Shown piece after piece: positions 27,652 through 37,240 of a DNA stretch of 64,000 nucleotides (its first letter is position 1; the number at the start of each line of letters is the position of its first letter). The stretch is taken from contig JAOATK010000048.1 in assembly GCA_030158115.1 (NCBI GenBank), positions 1 through 64,000 on the forward strand, read 5' to 3'. The DNA is from Legionella sp. (GTDB taxonomy: Bacteria > Pseudomonadota > Gammaproteobacteria > Legionellales > Legionellaceae). Below the pieces are notes generated by a model that searched no databases, was not told the origin of the DNA, and saw only the letters and a program-made list of their open reading frames with translations. The position numbers and the translations under genes were made by a program.

Positions 27652-30354
27652 AGGAGCTTTAGTAGGGGGTATGAGCTCATAGCTTTTTTCTTTTATGGCA
27701 CAGGAGGTAGATTGTGTTTGGTTTAGGCTGGGGCTTGTTTCACTGGTTTTTTTAGACAATAAAGCAGTGGTTAATAGCAGGGTAAACGCTGCGAATAGGC
27801 TAATTGCCAAGAGAGTGCAAACACTACTCACGGCCATGGCCGCTCCTGTTGTAAAGGCAATCAGCGGTAAGGCTAATCCACCCGTTGCAATGGTTGCAAT
27901 CAAAGTACTGACTATCAACAAGGTACTAGCACCTAAAAGCAACCCCATCGAGAGATTTGAGCCAAAGAGTTTTTGCGGCCATGAAACGATTTTGTCCAGG
28001 GCATTATCAATACCCAGTTGTGTTCTATAGGAGTTAAATAAAACAAAAAGAGTGGTGAGTAGCATAATTGCCATAGGAATTAATGGAGAAACTGCAATGC
28101 CTGCTATGGAAAAGCTAATAAGAAAAGCCAAAAAAGCAACCGTGCTATAAATGACAATTCCTTTGTTTTGCGTCATAATTTGTTTTAGAGAAGAATTTAA
28201 TTTTTTATGTTGGAATAAATAATCCAAAGAGCCATTTAAAGAAATATCAGTGAAAAATGCTGATTTGTCTGTGGAATTCATCGCGCAACTGATCCCACCT
28301 TTTTCAGAAACAATACGACAGCAGGGCGCATCATTTAAACCGTCTCCTATAAACCAAACTCCTCGTGGATTGGTTTTCATCAGCGTACTTAAAAATGCTT
28401 CTTTATCTTCAGGTGTTTTTCCTGCATGAATATCCTTTTCAGAAAAAATAGAGTTAATTTGTTTGTTAAACCCATGGGCTGAGGCGATGTTATCGCCTGT
28501 TAACATCATTATTTTTTTATTTTCTTTTTTTAATCGTGTTAACGCCTGTAATATTCCTTTTCTTGCTTCGTGTTTAATATAGATGGCCCCCTTATAGAGC
28601 CCATCTTCAGCAACACAAACCACAGAGAAACCTTGTTCAATTTTCGTTTTATCAAGTTCTGTGGGGAGGATACCATTGTCTTGAAGATAATCAGCACTAC
28701 CAAGGAGTAAAGTTTTCCCTTGTACAGAGGCTTTAAGACCCCGATTTTTTTCATCTAAGCAGCCGTCTTTTGCTTCATCAAAAAGAGGTTCTGTGTAATT
28801 TTTTTCATAATATTTTTGAATGGCTTTAGCCAGAGGGTGCGCTCTACCATATTCCTTTTCTAATATGTAAATTCTTTGCCAGAGAGGGGAGTCCAATGTG
28901 ATGTCAAAAGACTCAATGACAGACTCACCTGTAGTGAGAGTGCCTGTTTTATCAAAGACAATGGTATGTATTTCATCAGAGGGTTGATTAATTAAATTAT
29001 CATCACGCAACTGAATGCCCTTTTTGTTTCGTTGGTGCAAGCTGAGTAATTTGGGGAGTTGGTGAGCGATAGCAATAGTGCATGGGCATAGTGAAAATAA
29101 AATGCCAATTATATTTTGCATCACTAAGGGGATAGTTATCACGCCCAAGGCAAAAGGCACAAGGATAGCGCTAAGAATTCCAATAAGCACTAAAGCAGTA
29201 TAAAGATAGACAAACTTGGGCATAGTATCCGTCGTAGCAGCTCTGCTGCGGTTAGACCGAAATAGAAGGCTATTGACAGTGCTATTGTATGGGCATTTGG
29301 TTGCATAAACAGTGACTGAGTGACTTAGATTAATGGCTCCTGCAGGAATAGGCTGCCAGAGTTTTTTGTTTTGTTGGGATTCGCCGGTAAGCAGTGAGGC
29401 ATCAACAACGGTGTTACCTTTAATTAAAATACAGTCCACAGGAAAGCACTCACCTGGCTTAACCTCAATTAGCATTCCTTCTTCGAGTTGATTTTTTTGT
29501 TCCTCTTGAGCCTTGCTCATCTTTAATAGTTGTTGAATAGATAATGCTTGTTCATCACTCGCTGCTGGAGATAAGGCGAGCATTTGCTTTAATTTGAAGC
29601 GGTCTTCTGGTGCTAATTGATAACAAATGTATTTTTCAGACATTTGAGGAAATAGTGTTTTTATGCCTTTTAATTGAATTTTTTTAGATTTTTCCATGAC
29701 GCGACGCTTAATTTCATCCATCCCATTGATGCAGATAATCAACATGATGGGCATGATAAAACTCATAAACACCATGGAAAAACTACTGGCTAATGGCATT
29801 TTTATCGCATGAAAAAGAGTGTGTGCTAGAGATAAAAACCAGCCTAAGCTTATTGTCGTGGACATATCAGCCCAATTTTGGTTTTTGAAATGTTGAAAAA
29901 AAGCGAGCAAATACTTTCGTGACGTGAAAGCTGTGGTTAAAAAAGAAAGGGCTGTTAGGCCTACGGTTAATAAAATTGAGGGTGGAAATATCAGGGCAAA
30001 AGTAATTACAAGCGCCATGGCAATAAGATTAATTAATAAGTTTATCTGGTTGGTTTTACCTGGTTTGTTAGCTTTTTCTTTTTCCGGGCTATCAATGATT
30101 TCAAAACCAGCATCTTTAATCTTGGTTGTAAACAGATCGTGGAAATTTTCAGTTGGAATAAAATTATCTTTTTCACTTTCAATAGTTAGTATTAATTGAT
30201 GAATACCCAAGCCAAAAGGTTCTGCATCTATAACAAGGCGAGTACCTGAAGGAATACAGGAGTTAAGAAGGCCTTGAATTGTATTGCCACAACCGTCAAA
30301 ACACATAATGCCGGAAACGAGAAATGAGGTTTGGAAAAGAGTAGATTTTGGCAT
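27598..30354 (-). CDS. P1B-type heavy-metal (probably copper) transporting ATPase
   Basis: Metal-exporting P-type ATPase, 918 residues. The N-terminal metal-binding-like region has CFDGCG, a Cx3C spacing instead of the usual CxxC. The pump core has a CPC membrane motif (SLCPCTIAIAHQ) typical of copper transport, phosphorylation site DKTGTLTTGES, HP motif GRAHPLAKAI and GDGLNDAP. After the core comes an unusual C-terminal extension of about 130 residues with two more hydrophobic spans and a polar tail. The last 16 residues (ALMQQSIIKECSVLSP) and stop codon come from a dispersed palindromic repeat. The ATG at 30354 is one choice; a TTG at 30384 would extend it by 10. Confidence 0.85.
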   Translation of the reverse strand: MPKSTLFQTSFLVSGIMCFDGCGNTIQGLLNSCIPSGTRLVIDAEPFGLGIHQLILTIESEKDNFIPTENFHDLFTTKIKDAGFEIIDSPEKEKANKPGKTNQINLLINLIAMALVITFALIFPPSILLTVGLTALSFLTTAFTSRKYLLAFFQHFKNQNWADMSTTISLGWFLSLAHTLFHAIKMPLASSFSMVFMSFIMPIMLIICINGMDEIKRRVMEKSKKIQLKGIKTLFPQMSEKYICYQLAPEDRFKLKQMLALSPAASDEQALSIQQLLKMSKAQEEQKNQLEEGMLIEVKPGECFPVDCILIKGNTVVDASLLTGESQQNKKLWQPIPAGAINLSHSVTVYATKCPYNSTVNSLLFRSNRSRAATTDTMPKFVYLYTALVLIGILSAILVPFALGVITIPLVMQNIIGILFSLCPCTIAIAHQLPKLLSLHQRNKKGIQLRDDNLINQPSDEIHTIVFDKTGTLTTGESVIESFDITLDSPLWQRIYILEKEYGRAHPLAKAIQKYYEKNYTEPLFDEAKDGCLDEKNRGLKASVQGKTLLLGSADYLQDNGILPTELDKTKIEQGFSVVCVAEDGLYKGAIYIKHEARKGILQALTRLKKENKKIMMLTGDNIASAHGFNKQINSIFSEKDIHAGKTPEDKEAFLSTLMKTNPRGVWFIGDGLNDAPCCRIVSEKGGISCAMNSTDKSAFFTDISLNGSLDYLFQHKKLNSSLKQIMTQNKGIVIYSTVAFLAFLISFSIAGIAVSPLIPMAIMLLTTLFVLFNSYRTQLGIDNALDKIVSWPQKLFGSNLSMGLLLGASTLLIVSTLIATIATGGLALPLIAFTTGAAMAVSSVCTLLAISLFAAFTLLLTTALLSKKTSETSPSLNQTQSTSCAIKEKSYELIPPTKAPVALMQQSIIKECSVLSP

Positions 30355-30447
30355 ATGCAAAATGACAAGAGAAAAGATGTTCAATTTTAAATTAATTTGT
30401 GTTTAATTTCCATAAGAAATTACATTATTAAGATATCATTTCTCCCG

Positions 30448-31734
<1,287 letters not shown>

Positions 31735-31749
31735 TTAGAATGAAGAAAT

Positions 31750-32508
31750 TTAGACATAAATAGCAACGGCTGCCATTAAGGAAAAACCAATAATGACAAA
31801 ACTAAAGTCCCCCAAATTGCAACATCGCTCCACCATGACACAACGTTCTAAGCCATGTAAAGTACCTAAATAAAGAAAAGTTCCTGCAGAGGCAGCCATT
31901 AAAATAGGATCAAAGATCGAATGCGTTTCAATACCATGTCCAAAATACCAGCCACAATAAATACCCAAAGGCGTCATTAAACTAAATAAAATGAAAAAAA
32001 TCAGGCTATTATTCATATTCATCGAGCTTTTATTTAATTGCACAGCGATTGCAAAACTTTCAGCCCATTTATGAGTGATAATTGCTAAAAAAATCATAAT
32101 AATTAATGAGTTATTATGAGCAAGACCTAAGGCTGCACCAAGCATCACGGAATGAATGGAAAGCATAGCCCAGGCTAAAATTGCGAAAGCAGGGTGCTCC
32201 GCGCTGTGATGGTGGTACAACTCTTTACCAAGGTGCTCAAACCATAAGAAAATTAAGAACACTGCACCGGTAATAATAAAGGCAAAAGGGTAGTCATAAC
32301 CCATGGATTGAAATAATGAATTAGATTCCGGGAGCATATGAAGCAAGGCTGCACCTAAAAAAACACCGGTAGCCAGGGTTTCACCTATTGGAAAATCAGC
32401 ATGTCTGTCTTCTTTGATGCGTTTTTTAAAAGGATACCAACCTGCAAGCAAAATCACTATAAAAATTGCGAGTCCGAAAAGTATTTTTAAACCGGTTGCC
32501 GAGAGCAT
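31750..32508 (-). CDS. ZIP-family divalent metal transporter
   Basis: Membrane transporter, probably taking up zinc or another divalent cation. About eight hydrophobic helices are visible in 252 residues. The family's histidine-rich pore motifs appear as LHMLPESNSLF and HSVMLGAALGLAHN, and HKWAESFAIAV in the next helix. It sits between the enolase and the CDF efflux genes, all on the minus strand; import and export genes for divalent metals are thus adjacent. Confidence 0.85.
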   Translation of the reverse strand: MLSATGLKILFGLAIFIVILLAGWYPFKKRIKEDRHADFPIGETLATGVFLGAALLHMLPESNSLFQSMGYDYPFAFIITGAVFLIFLWFEHLGKELYHHHSAEHPAFAILAWAMLSIHSVMLGAALGLAHNNSLIIMIFLAIITHKWAESFAIAVQLNKSSMNMNNSLIFFILFSLMTPLGIYCGWYFGHGIETHSIFDPILMAASAGTFLYLGTLHGLERCVMVERCCNLGDFSFVIIGFSLMAAVAIYV

Positions 32509-32573
32509 AAAGGATGCCTGTTTTTAAAATAGAGAATTTGGGCGCGTAGTGTACCTAAAAAAAGGAGTTTTAA

Positions 32574-33743
32574 CTACTTTTCATGCACACTGAATAAACG
32601 AATGCTCTCAATCTTTGAGAGCTTTTGCAATTCTGAAGTGAGCTGCTTATCTAATTCTTTCCATTGGGTAAACGGTTCCTTACAGTAAATATCAATACCT
32701 ATCCGTCCATCTAGATAGTGGATGTTCCAATCAAGAATTTGAGGGAAATTTTGATGTAAGGCATGAAATATTTGTTTCTCTAATACGTCACGACTTGGTA
32801 AATGCAAAGAAGGGCAGCATACTTCATCGTCTTCAGGATCAACATGAACTACCACATCTTTTATCGTGGCAATCTGAGCAGTTAAGGTATGATGCACATG
32901 TTGGGCAATGTAGTGACCTTCAGAAACGGAAATTTTGGGTGATACAAGAATGTGAACATCAATTAATATGTCATCGCCCATAAAGCGGCTGCGGAGCTGG
33001 TGAATTTTTTTGATTCCATCTATCGCAAGAATTGTTTTTTCAATTTGTGCTAAAAGTTCTGGGCTAACGGCAGTATCTACTAATTCTTTAAGGCTATTCC
33101 ATCCATAGCTCCATCCCATCTTCACAATCATCATTGCGACAATAATAGCGGCAATAGTATCCAAAGAGGCAAATCCCGCTAAACTTCCAATTAAGCCTAT
33201 CAATACAACGAGAGAAGATGCTGCGTCAGAGCGATGGTGCCAAGCATTTGCAATAATTAACTTGGAGTTAATACGTTTGCCAACTCTTAAAGTATAATGA
33301 AAAAGAAGTTCATTTGTAAGAATGGAAATACAAATGACTGGCAAAGCTAACCATTTGGGTGTGGTATAGGTTGAATGGATTAATTCTTGCATTGAATCCA
33401 AAGCAATCCCAAGACCGGCGATAATAAGCAATAGCGACAATAAAAAGGTAGCTACAGTTTCAATTCGTTGATGCCCATAAGGATGATCGTCATCAGCATC
33501 AATACTTCCATATTTAGAAGCGAATAAAACCATTGCATCGGCAATAAGATCTGAAAATGAATGGATCCCATCGGCAATTAGTGCATGGGAGTGGAATAAA
33601 AAACCGCCGATTAATTTAATAACACCAAGTAAAGCATTTGCCACGCCACCTATTAAGGTTACTTTTTTAGCCTGCCAATATCTATCGTTTTGGGTCATCT
33701 TATTTGCATCTAAGGTTATTAAAGCATAGCGTTGATTATTCAT
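32574..33743 (-). CDS. Cation diffusion facilitator (CDF) metal efflux transporter
   Basis: Proton-driven efflux protein for zinc, iron or similar cations. Six membrane helices are followed by a cytoplasmic C-terminal domain (VHVDPEDDEVCCPS in it). Metal-binding residues are seen in HSHALIADGIHSFSDLIADAMVL and in NAWHHRSDAASSLV, the HxxxD pattern. HPYGHQRIETVATF is also typical. The first ATG (33743) is only 4 bp from a DnaA-box repeat; a second ATG at 33698 (MTQNDRYW) is an alternative start. Confidence 0.88.
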   Translation of the reverse strand: MNNQRYALITLDANKMTQNDRYWQAKKVTLIGGVANALLGVIKLIGGFLFHSHALIADGIHSFSDLIADAMVLFASKYGSIDADDDHPYGHQRIETVATFLLSLLLIIAGLGIALDSMQELIHSTYTTPKWLALPVICISILTNELLFHYTLRVGKRINSKLIIANAWHHRSDAASSLVVLIGLIGSLAGFASLDTIAAIIVAMMIVKMGWSYGWNSLKELVDTAVSPELLAQIEKTILAIDGIKKIHQLRSRFMGDDILIDVHILVSPKISVSEGHYIAQHVHHTLTAQIATIKDVVVHVDPEDDEVCCPSLHLPSRDVLEKQIFHALHQNFPQILDWNIHYLDGRIGIDIYCKEPFTQWKELDKQLTSELQKLSKIESIRLFSVHEK

Positions 33744-33747
33744 AATA

Positions 33748-33793
33748 CTTTACAGCCTGCGCACAGATTTATCCACAGATTTTGTGGATAAAT
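33748..33793. repeat. 46-bp direct repeat with inverted DnaA boxes, left copy
   Basis: It contains TTATCCACA (33769-33777), five bases GATTT, and TGTGGATAA (33783-33791): two perfect matches to the DnaA box consensus TTATNCACA in head-to-head orientation. The whole 46 bp recurs at 36985-37030 with three mismatches. It directly precedes the CDF gene start on the minus strand. Confidence 0.85.
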
Positions 33794-33829
33794 GGTTGCT
33801 GTCGCGAAATATTTTGCTCTATGAAAACA

Positions 33830-34000
33830 TCATATTGATTCATTTTCCGGCTGAATCACTGAAACCTGGGTGTTTATTTTAATCCCTGCATAATAGGTGA
33901 GGCATAAAGTGTAACTTACTGTTTGTTCCAATGCCCCACCACTGGTGGTGACCTGAAACAAATTGCCCGTACCGGCGAGCACATGACTTGCCTGCAGTAC
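33830..34000 (-). pseudogene. Gene remnant encoding a 56-residue protein tail
   Basis: The minus strand reads 56 codons without a stop and ends in TGA. Its product begins LQASHVLAGTGNLFQVTT and ends in VSVIQPENESI, with alternating hydrophobic and polar residues (VSYTLCLTYYAGIKI) as in beta strands. A TAA stop lies just upstream in frame and no start with a ribosome site is present, so it looks like the 3' end of a lost gene, perhaps for a surface protein. I do not recognise the family. It lies inside the island between the two DnaA-box repeats. Confidence 0.35.
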
Positions 34001-34035
34001 TAATTAAAAGACCGAATGCTCTTTATAATTAGTAC
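33996..34035. terminator. Palindrome, likely terminator of the outer-membrane gene
   Basis: AGTACTAATTAAAAG and CTTTATAATTAGTAC pair with one mismatch around a short loop. It lies 33 bp after the stop of the 34069-34860 gene, on the minus strand, and at the edge of the gene remnant. The AT-rich stem is weak. Confidence 0.5.
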
Positions 34036-34068
34036 ATTCATCTCCAATAGTCCTTTTCTTGAAAATTG

Positions 34069-34860
34069 TTAAACCGTAATCGAACACATCACTGCATTGG
34101 CGTAATCAGCCCCAGTATTTAATGTATTCACCACTTGACTGGTTTTTTTATTAAAATGGCCCTGTCCTAAATAAAAGAAACGGTACCCACATTCCAAAGG
34201 TGCCTGTCCAAAGACCTGATTCAATCGAATACCTGCACCAATGGTCGCAGAAAATGTTGTTGTAGTACGGCTTGAAAAAATGTTGTCTGGAATCGTAATG
34301 CCATCCAGCGATGACTCTTTAAACCCATTTGTTTGCATGAAATTAGGGCCTATGCCTGCATCAAGGGTTAATGATTGATTAGGAAAACCAGTTTGAATAA
34401 TGGATTTGGCAACCGCATAAACAGGATAATGAGTGACTTTGTATTGATAAGCCAGATTTGCAAAAAGATTCTCTTGAATCACCTGCCCCGCAACCCGAGT
34501 TTTTGCCAAATAAAACGCATTGACCCCATAGGCCATTTTAAAACGCGCTCTTTCCTGGCCGTCAATCAAATAACCTAAGCCAACTAACCCATTGCCTCCG
34601 TTAGAGTGAGTGATGGTAAACTCATCCCCAATTAAGTCATCAATATTGGTGTGTTGTTGAGTGCCTGCAATATTCCAATAGCCGCCTAGTTGTAACACTG
34701 CATGACCGTGCTTCAGCGACGTAGGAAGCGTTGATAAAAAACTGGATGTCGATTTTAGAGAGGGGGTTATAATTGGCTGGCTAGCTGAGAATGCTATTGA
34801 AGAACTTAAACCATTCAATAGCAGTATTGCTTGTCGACATATCCTTTTGTCAAACATCAT
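34069..34860 (-). CDS. Outer-membrane beta-barrel-like protein
   Basis: 263 residues starting with a basic and hydrophobic signal (RICRQAILLLNGLSSSIAFSA) after an AAGGA-type ribosome site; this supports the ATG at 34860 over 34920. The rest has short alternating strands rich in Gly and aromatic residues (LQLGGYWNIAG, LVGLGYLID, GAGIRLNQVFG, CGYRFFYLGQG), typical of a small outer-membrane barrel. I do not recognise a named family. Similar OmpA-like or porin-like proteins are frequent in Legionellaceae. It lies in the island between the 46-bp repeats. Confidence 0.65.
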   Translation of the reverse strand: MMFDKRICRQAILLLNGLSSSIAFSASQPIITPSLKSTSSFLSTLPTSLKHGHAVLQLGGYWNIAGTQQHTNIDDLIGDEFTITHSNGGNGLVGLGYLIDGQERARFKMAYGVNAFYLAKTRVAGQVIQENLFANLAYQYKVTHYPVYAVAKSIIQTGFPNQSLTLDAGIGPNFMQTNGFKESSLDGITIPDNIFSSRTTTTFSATIGAGIRLNQVFGQAPLECGYRFFYLGQGHFNKKTSQVVNTLNTGADYANAVMCSITV

Positions 34861-35161
34861 AAAAATTCCTTCTTTCGTATCAATGCATCTATCATACAAG
34901 GCGATCGGGCAATAAGGCAATAAGGCAAATTTTACTGGAATTTTTATTTAAGTTATGGAGGTATGAGGAATATTGCATCACAAAATTTAAAATCATCTCA
35001 ACTATCATTCTCCCATCATCGTTTAAACATAAAGCGACAGCGACTAAATGTCGACGAGACAAAGTGAAGTAAAGTCGTAGACATTGGGAAATTCATGACA
35101 TAAAGCGTTGGGATTTTGCAATGATGGTGACCGCAGGACGTGCGTTTTTTGCTAGCATTCA
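34861..35161. other. Gene-free region with an imperfect palindrome
   Basis: No gene is visible. A tandem GCAATAAG pair lies near 34908. Around 35054-35090, AATGTCGACGA and TCGTAGACATT form an inverted repeat with one mismatch. The region must hold the promoter of the outer-membrane gene. The 150 bases before the reverse-transcriptase remnant may include its lost 5' end, but I cannot translate them convincingly. Confidence 0.45.
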
Positions 35162-35540
35162 TTGGCAAACCCTAATTATGATGTTTATTTGATGGCTCGC
35201 AATATTAACGACTGGCTCAGTGAGAGCGTCCAATTCATTATCAATGGAACGTATACGCCTTGTTTTCTTAAGCGCTACTACTTTAAAGATGAAATGATTG
35301 ACCAATTGCATTTGTCCGGCCGCATCTTACAAAACATATTAATTAAACAATTAAAACTCACTTTTGCCTACGTAATGAGCCTTAATTGTTATCACTTGCA
35401 TGGCCCCAGAGGCGTTAAATTAGCAACTTAGCGCATTAAGCCAGTGCTGGCGGAACAAAAACCAAGTATATTATTCGAGCTGATATAAAATCCTTTTACA
35501 AATCAATTCAGCATCATTTATACAAGCCTCTCGAGATAGC
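35162..35540 (+). pseudogene. Reverse transcriptase fragment (RNA-directed DNA polymerase)
   Basis: Translated pieces match the N-terminal part of a reverse transcriptase. The first frame gives KRYYFKDEMIDQLHLSGRIL and CYHLHGPRGVKLAT, then an in-frame TAG (35429-35431), then RIKPVLAEQKP. A frameshift near 35460 leads into another frame reading YIIRADIKSFYKSIQHH, which carries the metal-binding Asp of the palm domain with the usual SFYxSI context. The rest of the palm, with the YxDD motif, is missing; the sequence runs into a short palindrome near 35540. It is thus a truncated gene with one nonsense and one frameshift mutation. I cannot assign its class. Confidence 0.75.
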
Positions 35541-35561
35541 GCGGCAAAGCGTATTGCCGCG
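35540..35561. repeat. Small GC-rich palindrome
   Basis: CGCGGCAA and TTGCCGCG pair perfectly around AGCGTA. It lies 23 bp past the stop of the F-box gene on the minus strand and exactly where the reverse-transcriptase remnant ends, so it is either a terminator or part of a junction. Confidence 0.7.
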
Positions 35562-35583
35562 AGCGTCCTCGACAGCGCTCGGA

Positions 35584-36729
35584 TCAAATATTCATGCTCT
35601 GAGATAATGCCGGCGGGTTTAAATGTTCACGCGACTGTGCGAGATCGGCGGTTCTCACTTCATCGAGGCGGCTAACAGCAGCCAAATCATACCCGGAAGC
35701 CAACCGGCCCTCAAAAGGCCACGCCCCGTCCGCGCGATTGTAGCGCCCGCCGCGTATTAATGCAAAATCGAAACCAAGCCCAGAATTAGGAGCGGTGAGA
35801 GGAAACCAATAATCATTGCGGCCAGTTGTCAAAATGTAAAAAGTTAATTCCCGAGGTAATACTGCTTCGTTGAACTCAGGTCTCGGGGCAAACGAGCGGT
35901 CTGGTCGGCAATATTCATGAGCTACATGAGCAGGAACATTGCGTTGCGCTTTACCCACATCACACCAAGCAGCATCCATTGCCGCCCAATTTCGTGTGGC
36001 AAACCAGCCATTATAACCATCAAGGCTGCGCTGATAGGCTTCTTTGAGGGGTGTAAAATCAAAATGGGAACTGCGGTGTTTTTGGTCATTTTGTTTGTAA
36101 GAAAGCCCATTCGCTTCTATCGCATCAATACGGACTAGCATTTGTGCTTTGGTTTCTTCATCCATATGACCTTCTAGCATACGACACATATGGGTATCTT
36201 TTGCCCAATAGGCATATTCATAGGCAGTACAGTTAAATATTCGACTGGAATAATCAGTAAATCTATCTTGGTGCCGTAATGCGACTTGAATCTTTTCTAC
36301 ATCCCCTGAATATACATCTGTAAATAATTCCTCTATTTTATCTTGCATACCAAAAGCTACGCGCTCTAAAAATTTATTAAGTATTTTTTTATTTGGTGAC
36401 TGGAAAAGCCCATGCATACTTTTTGAAACACGTCCGAGATTTTCTATATCTGATTCACTTAAACGTTCTTTAATTTCTAGAATCAATTCATAAGGTAGTG
36501 GTAATGCATCTAAATCCTGTGTCAGATAAGACAATGATGTTTTAATTTGCTCAGGTAATCCACTCATTTCTAATAGACTTTTTAAGAGTTGAGCTTGATT
36601 GTCTGCTGTTAAGGTATCAAAATTTAAAAAAGCTTGTTTTAATTCCTCTGGCAAGCTTTTATCTGCTGGATTTTCATGAATCCATTTTACTGCATTATCA
36701 TAAAGCAATTTATCAGAAATTTTTGGCAT
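35584..36729 (-). CDS. F-box protein, putative Dot/Icm effector
   Basis: 381 residues, soluble. Residues about 77-112 match an F-box: LPLPYELILEIKERL, then SDIENLGRVSKSMHGLF, with the Leu-Pro start and Val-Ser core that bind Skp1 in eukaryotic SCF ubiquitin ligases. Several Legionella effectors (for example AnkB/LegAU13) use such a domain in the host cell. The middle holds an ankyrin-like segment (EYAYWAKDTHMCRMLEGHM). The C-terminal half has a module I recall from other Legionella proteins (HVAHEYCRPDRSF, PRELTFYI, SGLGFDFALIRGG), of unknown function. An extended -10 TGCTATAAT lies about 30 nt upstream. Secretion is inferred. Confidence 0.7.
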   Translation of the reverse strand: MPKISDKLLYDNAVKWIHENPADKSLPEELKQAFLNFDTLTADNQAQLLKSLLEMSGLPEQIKTSLSYLTQDLDALPLPYELILEIKERLSESDIENLGRVSKSMHGLFQSPNKKILNKFLERVAFGMQDKIEELFTDVYSGDVEKIQVALRHQDRFTDYSSRIFNCTAYEYAYWAKDTHMCRMLEGHMDEETKAQMLVRIDAIEANGLSYKQNDQKHRSSHFDFTPLKEAYQRSLDGYNGWFATRNWAAMDAAWCDVGKAQRNVPAHVAHEYCRPDRSFAPRPEFNEAVLPRELTFYILTTGRNDYWFPLTAPNSGLGFDFALIRGGRYNRADGAWPFEGRLASGYDLAAVSRLDEVRTADLAQSREHLNPPALSQSMNI

Positions 36730-37240
36730 TTTAATAACCCTAAATTATTTTGATTAAATTATAGCACAAAAGGTTGAAATTAAAACAATAAACCAATGTG
36801 CAATCAAAAACTATCTGACTGTGATTTTTTATTCTTTCTGGGGATAATGAAATTGCTATTTTTGAGCTTCCTTTATGATGCAATTCTTTCAACCATGTCA
36901 CATGGTTCGTATAACTAATAAAATCAGGAGAAGCACTTTGGTGGTTTGTAGTGCATTGATAGATTTTATTGATTATACAAGAGGCTTTACATCCTGTGCA
37001 CAGGTTTATCCACAGATTTTGTGGATAAATATTTTTTCATTTGAGTTGCTATAAAAGGTGTCTAATGCTTATAGAATAAGGACTCTCTAAGAAACAGAAA
37101 GAATTTTTTGATTTTATGATAGTAGGATCTTTCGAGAGATATCCACAGAGGAATTAAATGTGGTTAAAGAAACTAATTGCCAATCTTAGCAAATAAAAAA
37201 ATAAAAAAACAGTATTGACTTCAGCTTTTTATAAAATATT
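36730..37240. other. 511-bp gene-free region
   Basis: No open frame of interest. Contents: the extended -10 element of the F-box gene (36758-36766 region), a small AACCATG palindrome (36891-36907), the right copy of the DnaA-box repeat, a solitary TATCCACAG near 37139, and AT-rich sequence down to the end of recG. It may mark a junction between the island and the backbone. Confidence 0.5.
36985..37030. repeat. 46-bp direct repeat with inverted DnaA boxes, right copy
   Basis: TTATCCACA (37006-37014), GATTT and TGTGGATAA (37020-37028) again form a head-to-head pair of perfect DnaA boxes. The flanking CTTTACA and CCTG(T)GCACAG are shared with the left copy at 33748. The left neighbour CTGTGCACAGG is itself a near-palindrome. 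Confidence 0.85.

Noticed and set aside
34950..35540. Retron or diversity-generating retroelement
   Set aside because: The RT remnant lacks retron motifs and no msr/msd, template/variable repeat pair or accessory gene is recognisable.
33748..37030. Chromosomal replication origin
   Set aside because: Perfect DnaA boxes occur only as two isolated pairs, without an adjacent dnaA/dnaN/rpmH cluster or a dense box array.
33748..37030. Prophage or integrative element
   Set aside because: No integrase, phage or conjugation gene, and no tRNA attachment site.
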